Source of the DNA: JABMRP01 sp964444795
GTDB lineage: Bacteria; Planctomycetota; Planctomycetia; Pirellulales; Thermoguttaceae
NCBI GenBank assembly: GCA_964444795.1
Contig: CAYUIQ010000267.1
Coordinates: 1-11,405, forward strand
Direction: 5' to 3'
DNA: 11,405 nucleotides
The notes beneath the pieces were generated by a model, which ran no database searches, was not told the origin of the DNA, and saw only the letters and a list, made by a program, of their open reading frames with translations. Positions 1 through 7,041 of the stretch are shown piece by piece. The first letter of the stretch is position 1. Each line of letters opens with the position of its first letter. The translations under genes were made by a program, and so were the position numbers.

Positions 1-14
1 GTTTTTTCATGCAA

Positions 15-40
15 TTAACGTGAAGGGGTCGCTTCGTTAA
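15..40. other. Stem-loop just beyond the 3' end of the channel gene
   Basis: TTAACG (15-20) is the exact complement of CGTTAA (35-40), and AAG/CTT extends the stem across a two-base bulge around a GGGTCG loop. It lies directly past the stop codon of the minus-strand channel gene, where the operon transcript should end. On the minus strand the bases after the hairpin are A-rich rather than T-rich, so it is not a textbook intrinsic terminator. It may be a 3'-end stabilising structure or coincidence. Confidence 0.3.
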
Positions 41-43
41 GGA

Positions 44-757
44 CTAACTCTCGGTCGGATCGCGGTTCATCGATGCTTGGGCGATATGCAATCCAACCAG
101 CCGGGCCACCAGCACGGTCAAGTACATTTGCCCCACCAGCGCTTCGACGACCGCGAACATGCGCGCGCCGGGCGCGATCGGAACGACGTCGCCGTAGCCG
201 AGCGTGGTCAGTGTTACGAAGCTGTAGTAAAGTGGATATTCGGTCGCCTTGCCGCTCAGACGCATCACCGGGCCGTGCTCGTCCACGTCAACCTGCAGGG
301 CAAACGCGCCCGGCTCCACCACGACAATCAGCGAATAGATGAACGCCCACAATACGCCCAGCAGAAGGTAGACGCACAGCGACGCGAAGATGACGTTGGT
401 CGTGACGCGACTGCACCGGAAGAGATACCGCAGCAAGACGGCCGCCGTAAAGCCGAGAAAGGCGATCTCCAACAGGTGCTCGACGACGACCAGTGCCGTG
501 ATGTCGACAATCATATTGAGAATCTTCAGAAGGACGGTGGGAACGACCAGCGACAGCGCGATCCACACGGTGCGCCGTTCCCGGCTGACGGCATACAAGG
601 CCGAAAGCAACATCGCGATGAACAGGCCGTTCACCGTCAGCATCGTCAGCAGCGGCCGTCCGCCCAGTCCGATCAGTCGCGCAATCGGCCCGGAAAGCAG
701 CACCAGAATCAGCGAGCCCAGCAGGATGTCGAAGCGATGACGGTGCATAATCGGCAT
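44..757 (-). CDS. Two-pore-domain-type K+ channel-like membrane protein (Ion_trans_2 family)
   Basis: A 237-residue membrane protein. Hydrophobic segments lie near residues 10-28, 38-58, 62-83, 86-113 and 121-147, followed by a pore loop (about 176-192) and a last segment (198-220). The pore loop carries TTLGYGD at 184-190, the K+ selectivity filter in canonical form. The final pair of helices plus pore loop is the classic channel module; the upstream helices make a longer N-terminal membrane part without an evident charged voltage-sensor helix. There is no RCK/TrkA-N domain; the C-terminus ends about 15 residues after the last helix, so gating by a cytoplasmic nucleotide domain is unlikely. 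The ATG start lies 8 bases after the RND permease stop, so it is probably cotranscribed; no good Shine-Dalgarno is seen, which fits translational coupling. An ATG three codons in is an alternative start. The ion-channel class is secure; K+ selectivity is inferred from the filter. Confidence 0.85.
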   Translation of the reverse strand: MPIMHRHRFDILLGSLILVLLSGPIARLIGLGGRPLLTMLTVNGLFIAMLLSALYAVSRERRTVWIALSLVVPTVLLKILNMIVDITALVVVEHLLEIAFLGFTAAVLLRYLFRCSRVTTNVIFASLCVYLLLGVLWAFIYSLIVVVEPGAFALQVDVDEHGPVMRLSGKATEYPLYYSFVTLTTLGYGDVVPIAPGARMFAVVEALVGQMYLTVLVARLVGLHIAQASMNRDPTES

Positions 758-765
758 GGGGAAGA

Positions 766-3700
766 TCAGGTTTTCGCGTCGGTCGTTTCCGGCCCCGGCG
801 CGGGAATGCGGAAGAACATGGCATAGAGCACGGGCACCACGATCATGGTAAGGACCGTTCCAAAAGCCAGCCCGAACATGATCGTCACCGCCATGGCAAC
901 CCAGAAGACGTCCGGCAACAGGGGGATTACACCGAGCACCGTGGTGCCGGCGGCCAACACGACGGGCCGCAGACGCGAGAGGGCCGCATCCATGACGGCT
1001 TGGTAGTCGCTCTTGCCGGCGGCCTTCTCGATATCGACCTGATCCAACAGCACGATGGCGTTCTTAATCATCATCCCCGCCAGGCTCATCGCCCCCAACA
1101 GGGCCAGAAAACCGAACGGCTGCCCGGTGACGAGCAACCCGATCGTCACGCCGATCAGCGCAAACGGTATGACGCAGGCGATAATCAGCGGCGGGCGGAA
1201 AGCATTGAACAGGCCAACGATGATCATCGCCATGATGGCCATCGCGGGAACGATTCCGGGGATGAGCGATTGCTGGGAATCCCGGGAACTCTCGAACTCG
1301 CCGCCCCATTCCAGCGCATAGCCGGATGGGAGTTCTTTCTCGAGTTCCTTGAAATCGGCCAGCACGTCATCGCGCAGCGCCGAGGCGGCCACGCCGTCCG
1401 ACGGGCAGGCCTGCACGGTGATCGTTCGCCGGCGGTCGCGGCGCCAGATAATCGGATCTTCCCAATCGATGTCGATCTCCGCGGTAACCGCCGCCAGGGG
1501 GACGGTGTCGGCCGAAAACGTGGGGTGAACCTGCAAGCTGGTCATCGTTCGGGCAAACTCGCCGCGTTCCACTTCGGAATGTCGCAGGACGATCGGCAGC
1601 AGTTTGTCGCCCTCGCGATACTGCCCAACCGGGTCTCCGTCGTACCCGCGGCGTGTTGCCCGGGCGATGTCGGCGCGCGACACGGCAGCCCAACGGGCGC
1701 GGTTCTGGTCGTAATCGGCCACTACCTTCTTGGTCCGCTGGCGCCAGTTGGTTCGCACGACGTTGGCATTCGGGCTGGCCTGCAGTTTCTCGACGTACTT
1801 CGCGGCAATGGCGCGAAGTTCGTCCGCATCGGCGACCGCCGGGCCGCTGATCCGCGCCTCGACTTTCCACGTTTCGCTAGGCCCCAATCCGTAGCGGCGC
1901 ACGACCGTCCGCGCCTGCGAGACGTTCTCTTTCGCCCACGTATCGATCTCGGGAATCAGTGCGTTCAGGCCACGGGTCGTCTTCATGTTGACGATAATCT
2001 GCCCGTAAGACTGGTACGGTTTCTCGGGATCGACGGGAAGATAGAAGCGGGGAGGGCCCTGGCCGACAAAGGTGTTAACGCTTGCCACGTCGGGGTTTTC
2101 GACCAGATGGTCCTCGATCGCCTTGAGATCCTCGGAGACCGTCTGAATTCGCGTTCCGTGCGGCGCCCAGTAGTCGATCATCACCTGAAGCCGTGCCGAA
2201 TCGGGAAAGAACGTTCGATCCACGTAGCTGAATCCCAACGCCGCCACCACGAGTATCGCCGCCAAGGCTCCCATCACGGGCCAGCGATAGCGGATGGCCT
2301 TCTCGAGTATCCGGCGAAATCCTCCGACAAACGCCCCTTCCCGCGCTTCTCCCGAGCCCGACGCATCGGCCTTGGGCAGAAGCCAGATGCACATCAGCGG
2401 TGTAATGGTGACCGACAAGACCCAACTAAGCGAGAGCGAGATGGCCACGACCTGGAACAGCGACACGCAGTATTCGCCCGCCCCTTCATCGGAGGCGTAG
2501 ATCGGGTAGAAGGCCATCACGGCGATCACGGTGGCTCCCAGCAAGGGCCATGCCGGTTGCGTGGCGGCCTCCAGCGCGGCCCGAGTTCGATCCATCCCCT
2601 TCTGCACGCGCACAAGAATCCCGTCGGCCACGACAATAGCGTTATCGACCATCATCCCCATGGCGATGATCAGCGCCCCCAGCGACATCCGCTGCAAGTC
2701 GATCCCCATGATCCCCATGAACAGGAACGAGATGATGATCGTGAACACCAGCCCGCAGAGCCCCACGATCATGGCCACGCGAAATCCCATGGCAATCCAC
2801 AGGACGGCCAAGACGATGGCCACGGCCTGGGCGAGGCTGATCATAAAGGAGTCGATCGACTCGGTCACGGCGTCGGACTGCCAGGAGACCCTGTGGAATT
2901 CGATTCCGACGGGCAGGAGGTCCCTTTGGAGTTCCTCCAGACGCCGGTCCAGCGCATGGCCCAGGTCAACGACATTGACCCCCGAGACGTTGGAGATGGC
3001 GATTCCGAGGGTCGGCAGTTCGTCGATGCCGGCCGTTGTCTCGTCCCGATAGCGCATGACGCGGAAGGGCGGTTCGATATAGCCGCGTCGAATCGTGGCG
3101 ACGTCGCGAATGCGCAATAGTTCGTCGTTGGCGGCGATTCGCGGCCGCGTCCGGCCCCGAACGACCAGATCGCCGATGTCCCGCGGCGAAGTGAAAGCGC
3201 CCGTTTGCTCGATTCGCAGGCGTTCGACGGATAGATCGACGCCGCCGGAATCGACCACCAGATTCTGTTGCGTCAGGGTGTCGTGGAGATCCTCCATGGT
3301 GACACCCAGTTGCGAGAGTTTCGCCTCGGTGGTATCGAGATAGATGCAGCGAGTCTGCTCGCCCCAGAGTTCCACCCGCGATACGCCGTCGACTCGGCTG
3401 AGTTCCTTCTTCATGGCGTCGACGTAGTCTTCCAACTGGGCGTACGTGAAGCCGTCGGCGGTAACCGCCAGGAGAAATCCGTAGACGTCTCCGAAATCGT
3501 CGCCGACGATCGGCTCTCCGACGCCGGGTGGCATGCTGGTGCGCACGTCGCGGACTTTCTTTCGCAGTTCGTCCCAGATCTGCGGCAAGTCGCCCGAGGG
3601 ATACTTCGCGAGAATCTCGACCGTGATATTGGAGGTCCCTGGTCGGGAGTTCGATTCGAGGTACTTTACCTGCGGCATTTCCTGCAGGGCAATCTCGATC

Positions 3701-3897
3701 CGGTCGGTCACCTCGAGTTCCACCTCTTCGGCACTGGCGCCGGGATAGGTGGTGGTGATCACGGCCGTCTTCACGGTGAACTCGGGATCTTCGAGTTGCC
3801 CCAGTTGCGTATAGGCGAACACGCCGCTGACGAGCAACAGGGCCGTGGTGAAAGCGGTCACCGTTCTTTTGCCGATCGCGAAATTCGGTAGACTCAC
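766..3897 (-). CDS. RND-family efflux permease (AcrB/HAE1-like, proton-driven)
   Basis: A full-length 1043-residue inner-membrane transporter, the usual size of the AcrB/HAE1 family, which exports drugs, lipids or other small molecules using proton entry. One N-terminal TM helix (about 13-33) is followed by a large periplasmic porter region, a block of membrane helices, a second periplasmic half and a final helix block, the expected duplicated layout. In TM4 the motif GMMVDNAIVVADG places Asp418 and Asn419 where AcrB has the Asp407/Asp408 pair. In the second half MMIKNAIVLLD gives Lys945, matching AcrB Lys940, so the relay is Asp/Asn/Lys. The start is GTG, four bases overlapping the adaptor stop (GTGA), with GAGG at 3905-3908 seven bases upstream. 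It should partner with the adaptor encoded just upstream; the outer-membrane channel must come from elsewhere. Substrate cannot be told from the sequence. A metal exporter of the CusA type is less likely, because CusA-like Met and charged motifs are not evident. Confidence 0.95.
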   Translation of the reverse strand: MSLPNFAIGKRTVTAFTTALLLVSGVFAYTQLGQLEDPEFTVKTAVITTTYPGASAEEVELEVTDRIEIALQEMPQVKYLESNSRPGTSNITVEILAKYPSGDLPQIWDELRKKVRDVRTSMPPGVGEPIVGDDFGDVYGFLLAVTADGFTYAQLEDYVDAMKKELSRVDGVSRVELWGEQTRCIYLDTTEAKLSQLGVTMEDLHDTLTQQNLVVDSGGVDLSVERLRIEQTGAFTSPRDIGDLVVRGRTRPRIAANDELLRIRDVATIRRGYIEPPFRVMRYRDETTAGIDELPTLGIAISNVSGVNVVDLGHALDRRLEELQRDLLPVGIEFHRVSWQSDAVTESIDSFMISLAQAVAIVLAVLWIAMGFRVAMIVGLCGLVFTIIISFLFMGIMGIDLQRMSLGALIIAMGMMVDNAIVVADGILVRVQKGMDRTRAALEAATQPAWPLLGATVIAVMAFYPIYASDEGAGEYCVSLFQVVAISLSLSWVLSVTITPLMCIWLLPKADASGSGEAREGAFVGGFRRILEKAIRYRWPVMGALAAILVVAALGFSYVDRTFFPDSARLQVMIDYWAPHGTRIQTVSEDLKAIEDHLVENPDVASVNTFVGQGPPRFYLPVDPEKPYQSYGQIIVNMKTTRGLNALIPEIDTWAKENVSQARTVVRRYGLGPSETWKVEARISGPAVADADELRAIAAKYVEKLQASPNANVVRTNWRQRTKKVVADYDQNRARWAAVSRADIARATRRGYDGDPVGQYREGDKLLPIVLRHSEVERGEFARTMTSLQVHPTFSADTVPLAAVTAEIDIDWEDPIIWRRDRRRTITVQACPSDGVAASALRDDVLADFKELEKELPSGYALEWGGEFESSRDSQQSLIPGIVPAMAIMAMIIVGLFNAFRPPLIIACVIPFALIGVTIGLLVTGQPFGFLALLGAMSLAGMMIKNAIVLLDQVDIEKAAGKSDYQAVMDAALSRLRPVVLAAGTTVLGVIPLLPDVFWVAMAVTIMFGLAFGTVLTMIVVPVLYAMFFRIPAPGPETTDAKT

Positions 3898-5186
3898 TCG
3901 GGCACCTCGCTTTTCGCTTCACCCATGACGTGAACCTTCTGTCCTTCTTCGAGGTAATGCGCTCCGGCCGTGACCACCCACTGGCCCTTTTCCACTCCCT
4001 CGATGAGGTACAAACCATCGGTCGCCGTATCGCCGATAGTCACGTCTTGCGACGCGACGATGCCTCCCTCGCCGACCACCCAGACGTATCGCCTACCCTC
4101 GGTGGAAACGACGGCCGTTTCGGGAACATCGTACCCTTCTTTGTCGGCCATACCCGGCCGCGCGGCGGTGGCCCGCGCCGTGCCGGCCATTCCCGGCCGG
4201 ATGAGCGTGCCCTCGGGCAGGTCCGGATCGTCCGGCTGGTTCATCCGCAAGGTGATCGGGTAGGTTCGCGTTGTCTGCGAGGCTTCGGAGCCGATCTCGA
4301 CGATCTCGGCCGCTACGGTCACTTCCCGATCCGGCAGCGGCCGGAAGGTGCAGACGATTTCATCGGCGTATTCGGCCAGGGCGATGAGGGTTTCGGGGAT
4401 GTCGATGGTCATCTCGATTTGGGAGATGTCCAGCAGGCGAAGAATTAACTCTTGCTCCTTGACGGTTTCGTGATTCTCCACGTACGTGGCGACGACGATC
4501 CCGTCGAAGGGGGCCTTCAACTCGGTGTAGTCCAAGCGGTCTTCCGCCGCCTCGACGGCTGCCTGCAGTGAGTGAATCTCCGCCTTCTTAGCGTCGATGT
4601 CCTCCTGGCGGGCTCCGGCGATGCCGATTTGCAGCGACTCTTGTGCCTGACGCAATTCGGCTCCGGTGCGGAGGAATTCCTCTTGCCACTTGTCGTGTTC
4701 CGATTGCGAGAGATTGCCCGAGGGGAGCAGTTTACGGGCGCGTGCGTACTCGGTGTCGGCAAGCGTGTGTGCCGCCGTGATCTTCTCGACCTGGGCTTTG
4801 AGTTGTTCGATTTCCTCCGGACGGTCTCCCGATTCCATGGCCTGGAGGTTGGCCTGGGCGCGGGTCAGATTGGCCTTTTCCGCGCGGAGTTGGACCTCAT
4901 AGTCGCGGCGGTCGATTTGTGCCAACAGATCGTCCTTTTCCACGACCGCACCCACCTTGGCCGGCAGTTGGACCAAAGGCCCGGAGACGCGGAACGACAG
5001 GTTGGCCTCTTCGACCGCCTTCGCCTTGCCGGGGAAAGGCCGGCCGGTGAGTTGGGAAACGTCGCCGATCTTCACCGCCCGAACTGGCCGAATCATCGGT
5101 TCGGAAACCGTCCCTCCGCAGCCGGCGCAAGCCACCGCCGCCAGCAGAACGAGGCCCCACTTCTTTGCCCGTTTGTGGATATCCAC
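3894..5186 (-). CDS. RND efflux periplasmic adaptor subunit (membrane fusion protein, HlyD/AcrA-like)
   Basis: A 430-residue adaptor that would bridge the RND permease and an outer-membrane channel. The N-terminus KRAKKWGLVLLAAVACAGCGG is a basic, hydrophobic signal ending in Cys residues, so it is probably a lipoprotein, although neither Cys has a perfect lipobox. A split lipoyl/barrel-sandwich domain surrounds a long Glu/Ala/Gln-rich coiled-coil hairpin (roughly residues 80-215). The second lipoyl half is visible as YTELKAPFDGIVV near 220-232. Beta-barrel and membrane-proximal domains follow (for example the EGTLIRPGMAGTARA stretch). I chose the GTG at 5186: the Shine-Dalgarno GGGAGG (5195-5200) lies 8 bases upstream. 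A GTG at 5195 would overlap that Shine-Dalgarno and add only three residues. Its stop overlaps the permease GTG by four bases, so the two are translationally coupled. First gene of the unit; no convincing promoter was found upstream on this strand. Confidence 0.92.
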   Translation of the reverse strand: MDIHKRAKKWGLVLLAAVACAGCGGTVSEPMIRPVRAVKIGDVSQLTGRPFPGKAKAVEEANLSFRVSGPLVQLPAKVGAVVEKDDLLAQIDRRDYEVQLRAEKANLTRAQANLQAMESGDRPEEIEQLKAQVEKITAAHTLADTEYARARKLLPSGNLSQSEHDKWQEEFLRTGAELRQAQESLQIGIAGARQEDIDAKKAEIHSLQAAVEAAEDRLDYTELKAPFDGIVVATYVENHETVKEQELILRLLDISQIEMTIDIPETLIALAEYADEIVCTFRPLPDREVTVAAEIVEIGSEASQTTRTYPITLRMNQPDDPDLPEGTLIRPGMAGTARATAARPGMADKEGYDVPETAVVSTEGRRYVWVVGEGGIVASQDVTIGDTATDGLYLIEGVEKGQWVVTAGAHYLEEGQKVHVMGEAKSEVPE

Positions 5187-5194
5187 CAGTACCA

Positions 5195-5200
5195 CCTCCC
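5195..5200 (-). promoter_or_regulatory. Ribosome binding site that fixes the adaptor start
   Basis: On the minus strand GGGAGG is followed by eight bases and then GTG at 5186. The same GGAGG runs directly into another in-frame GTG (5195), which is too close to be used. The spacing therefore argues for the downstream GTG. Confidence 0.65.
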
Positions 5201-5280
5201 ATGTCGAGTTAATCGCTTCTTCCGATCGGCCGCAAAAACGCCGTAATCGCCCCAGGTTTTCCCGCCCCGCCGACGATCAA

Positions 5281-5309
5281 TTGACGACCGGCGCCAGGGG
5301 CGCTACAAT
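5281..5309 (+). promoter_or_regulatory. Near-consensus sigma-70-type promoter
   Basis: TTGACG (5281-5286) and TACAAT (5304-5309) each match the housekeeping consensus at five of six positions and are separated by exactly 17 bases. The predicted transcription start is near 5316, leaving a leader of about 230 bases before the AI-2E-family ATG at 5549. It is the best promoter-like sequence I found in the window. Planctomycete sigma consensus sites are poorly characterised, so this rests on the general bacterial pattern. Confidence 0.55.
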
Positions 5310-5312
5310 TGC

Positions 5313-5360
5313 CCGGAGAGCTGTTCACCGGTATGGCCGGAGATCTGTTCATCGGTATGG
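5313..5360 (+). repeat. 24-bp tandem direct repeat at the predicted transcription start
   Basis: Units 5313-5336 and 5337-5360 are directly adjacent, both start CCGGAGA and end CGGTATGG, and agree at 22 of 24 positions (differences at unit positions 8 and 16). The first unit begins around the +1 predicted from the upstream promoter. A repressor operator or an RNA leader element are both possible; a chance duplication cannot be excluded. Confidence 0.7.
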
Positions 5361-5380
5361 TACAGCAACCCCCGGCATAG
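5333..5380 (+). other. Possible 15-codon leader ORF (MAGDLFIGMVQQPPA)
   Basis: An ATG inside the first 24-bp unit opens a short frame ending in TAG at 5378-5380. A GGAGAG stretch (5315-5320) lies 12 bases upstream, further than ideal. A second ATG in the same frame sits in the second unit. The peptide ends with two Gln, two Pro and Ala, and consecutive Pro can slow ribosomes, so a translated leader is conceivable. There is no proof of translation, and such short frames arise often by chance. Confidence 0.15.
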
Positions 5381-5395
5381 TCAAGCAGCCCCCGG
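5364..5395 (+). repeat. Pair of 12-bp direct repeats in the leader
   Basis: AGCAACCCCCGG (5364-5375) and AGCAGCCCCCGG (5384-5395) differ at one base and are offset by 20 bases, about two helical turns. They follow directly after the 24-bp tandem repeat. Together these four boxes occupy the first 80 bases of the predicted leader. The rest of the leader (5396-5535) holds nothing I can identify beyond a T6 run at 5411-5416 without a good preceding stem. Confidence 0.5.
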
Positions 5396-5548
5396 GCGTT
5401 TTGGCGGCCGTTTTTTCGCGGTGGAGAGAAGCGAGCCGGATGGGACGGCGCCGGGCGACCGAGGTGGTTTCACGGATTGGGTGATGAGACGGGACACTTT
5501 GGGACTGCACGCCCCTTTTTCACAGAGAAACCGGCGGGAGACGGACCG

Positions 5549-6574
5549 ATGAACGCACAGATTCGCGACGAGCAGATGTGGCTGGCGGTCGGATCGCTGG
5601 CAATCCTGGCCGTGGTGGTCCTGGCCGTGGCCCTGAACCTTGCCCAAGGCGTGATGATCCCCTTCGTGCTGGCGATTTTTGTGAGCACGACGGTCTCACC
5701 GCTGGTCGACTTCCAGGTCATCCGCTGGGGCTTTCCCCAATGGCTGGCCGTGACCTTGACCATGGTTTCGGTTCTTGTGCTCCTGGCCGTACTCGGTCTG
5801 ATCTTGATCCTCGCCGTGCAAACCGTGATGGCCGCGGCCGACGACTACAACGAAGACTTCGCCGGTTTGACCGAACGATCGCTTTCGCAACTTCGGCAGT
5901 GGCGCATCGAGATCGATCAGCAGACGCTTGGCGAGCGGTTTCGGACGCGGCTTGTCGAATGGGCCAAGGCAGCGGTGGGGATGGCCACGGGGTTGCTCTC
6001 CAATGGCGCACTGGTCCTGATTTTCGTTGCCTTTCTACTGGCCGGCCGCGACCCGCATCTGATTCGCTCGGGCATCTACGCGGAAATCGAGTCGAAAGTG
6101 CGCAGCTACATCGGCACGAAGTTCGTTCTCTCGACCGTGACGGGGCTTCTCGTGTGGGTGATCCTGGCCCTGTTCGGTCTGCCGATGGCCGGGCTGTTCG
6201 GCCTGTTGGCCTTTCTGCTGAACTTCATCCCCTCGATCGGCTCGATCATTGCCACGCTGCTGCCGCTGCCGGTGGCCATTGCCCAGCCTTGGAGTCCCTG
6301 GCAGATCGTTGCCGTAGTGGCTTTGCCCGGCGCGGTGCAGATGACCATTGGCAACGTGATCGAACCCAAGCTGATGGGCAAGGGGCTCAATCTGCACCCG
6401 GTCGTCATCCTACTCGCCTTGACGTTCTGGGGGCTGGTCTGGGGCGTCGTCGGCATGGTGCTGGCCGTTCCCATCACCGCCACGATCCGCATCGTGATGA
6501 TGCGATTCGTCACCACCCGGCCCATCGGCAACCTGCTGGCCGGCGAGTTGCCGGGCAGGGCAAAGCCGTGTTAG
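5549..6574 (+). CDS. AI-2E family (PerM/TqsA-type) membrane permease
   Basis: A 341-residue polytopic membrane protein of the AI-2E family (PF01594). Members include the E. coli autoinducer-2 exporter TqsA and Na+/H+ antiporters, so the substrate cannot be inferred. N-terminal helices lie near residues 11-33, 36-54 and 66-92. A soluble amphipathic stretch follows (about 93-150), then a helix ending in AGRDP. The family-typical C-terminal block comes last, with LLNFIPSIGSIIATLLP and NVIEPKLMGKGLNLHP (from Asn269), the family signature region. Length is normal (330-370). I chose ATG 5549 because GGGAG (5536-5540) lies eight bases upstream; an in-frame TTG at 5477 would add 24 hydrophilic, unconserved-looking residues and lacks a good ribosome site. 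It is divergent from the RND unit and probably driven by the promoter at 5281-5309. It is followed by hairpins, so it is likely monocistronic. Confidence 0.9.
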   Translation: MNAQIRDEQMWLAVGSLAILAVVVLAVALNLAQGVMIPFVLAIFVSTTVSPLVDFQVIRWGFPQWLAVTLTMVSVLVLLAVLGLILILAVQTVMAAADDYNEDFAGLTERSLSQLRQWRIEIDQQTLGERFRTRLVEWAKAAVGMATGLLSNGALVLIFVAFLLAGRDPHLIRSGIYAEIESKVRSYIGTKFVLSTVTGLLVWVILALFGLPMAGLFGLLAFLLNFIPSIGSIIATLLPLPVAIAQPWSPWQIVAVVALPGAVQMTIGNVIEPKLMGKGLNLHPVVILLALTFWGLVWGVVGMVLAVPITATIRIVMMRFVTTRPIGNLLAGELPGRAKPC

Positions 6575-6575
6575 C

Positions 6576-6705
6576 CCCGTCGGTGAGCGACGGGAAGTAG
6601 CCTTGTTTCTTCAAATACCGCAAAGCGGTTAGACAACATAGCCCGGGGTCGCGAAGCGCACCCCGGGTCTGGGATTGCGGAACGAATCGAACCCCAACGG
6701 GGTTC
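6576..6705. repeat. Cluster of four GC-rich hairpins (intergenic palindromic element)
   Basis: Four separate stems occur in 130 bases. CCCGTCG/CGACGGG (6576-6582, 6588-6594) has a 5-base loop. ACCGC/GCGGT (6617-6621, 6625-6629) has an AAA loop. CCCGGGGT/ACCCCGGG (6642-6649, 6660-6667) has an inner CGC-GAA-GCG stem. GAACCCC/GGGGTTC (6689-6695, 6699-6705) has an AAC loop. The first begins two bases after the AI-2E-family stop and may act as its terminator, although only a broken T-rich stretch follows. From memory, chains like this are dispersed in planctomycete genomes, but that was not searched here. The remainder to 6843 holds no recognised gene or clear promoter. Confidence 0.65.
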
Positions 6706-6843
6706 CACAAGGCCGCGACCTTCGTTTCGGTCATCTCCGACGATCGCAGACGCACGTAGACCGTTGCACGCCCACTGTTTACATGATACGACCGGCTTCA
6801 TGGGGTGGGGCGTTATTGGGCAACCTTTGCATGGGGCGAGACC

Positions 6844-7026
6844 ATGATGATACAATGCTCATATTGTGGGGTGCTCATAGATCACAAACTGCTGACGTGT
6901 CCACACTGTGGCCAAGTTACGGAACCCAACTATCGGCACTTTGTCCGTACGTGTCTGGTGTATGTTGTTCTCGGTGCGATAATCTGCGTTTTAGCGGTTG
7001 CGGTCCCATGGTTGGCGGGTTGGTAA
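6844..7026 (+). CDS. Small zinc-ribbon plus single-TM membrane protein
   Basis: A 60-residue protein with no family I can name. Residues 5-22 form CSYC-N10-CPHC, a compact four-cysteine zinc-ribbon pattern (Cys5, Cys8, Cys19, Cys22). About ten residues later a single hydrophobic helix (about 33-57, containing CLVYVVLGAIICVLAVAV) anchors it in the membrane; it ends shortly after in WLAGW. This resembles the short zinc-ribbon/TM proteins annotated as hypothetical in many bacteria. The start is one of two consecutive ATGs (6844 or 6847), with GGGGCGAG just upstream as a weak ribosome site; a frame opening at 6805 would add 13 residues that do not look conserved. It is convergent with the GH95 gene. 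Both cysteine pairs and the TM helix falling in one frame argue that it is a real gene, but no function can be given. Confidence 0.6.
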   Translation: MMIQCSYCGVLIDHKLLTCPHCGQVTEPNYRHFVRTCLVYVVLGAIICVLAVAVPWLAGW

Positions 7027-7041
7027 GGTCTTCAGAGAACT

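Noticed and set aside
77..826. Open frame of about 250 codons on the plus strand opposite the channel gene
   Set aside because: The opposite strand encodes an intact TLGYGD channel protein. The antisense translation is Gln/His/Arg-rich and has no recognisable domain.
1000..3120. A very long open frame (about 700 codons) on the plus strand across the RND permease gene
   Set aside because: It lies wholly antisense to a clearly recognisable, full-length RND permease. Its translation is rich in His, Arg, Gln and Asp with no motif or membrane pattern. Long antisense frames are expected in high-GC genes with biased third positions.
5313..5395. CRISPR-like array
   Set aside because: The tandem units abut without spacers and there are only two; no cas gene is present anywhere in the window.
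5396..5416. T6 run at 5411-5416 as an intrinsic terminator or attenuator in the AI-2E-family leader
   Set aside because: No stable stem ends directly before the T-run; the best pairing I found is only three base pairs around a long loop.
5440..5484. A second short frame in the leader (14 codons, starting MGRRRATEV)
   Set aside because: The nearest GGAG is too far upstream, the composition is what GC-rich noncoding DNA gives, and nothing supports translation.
5477..5548. A 24-codon N-terminal extension of the AI-2E-family protein
   Set aside because: It would start at a TTG without a ribosome site, and its residues are hydrophilic and unlike the family N-terminus. The ATG at 5549 has GGGAG eight bases upstream.
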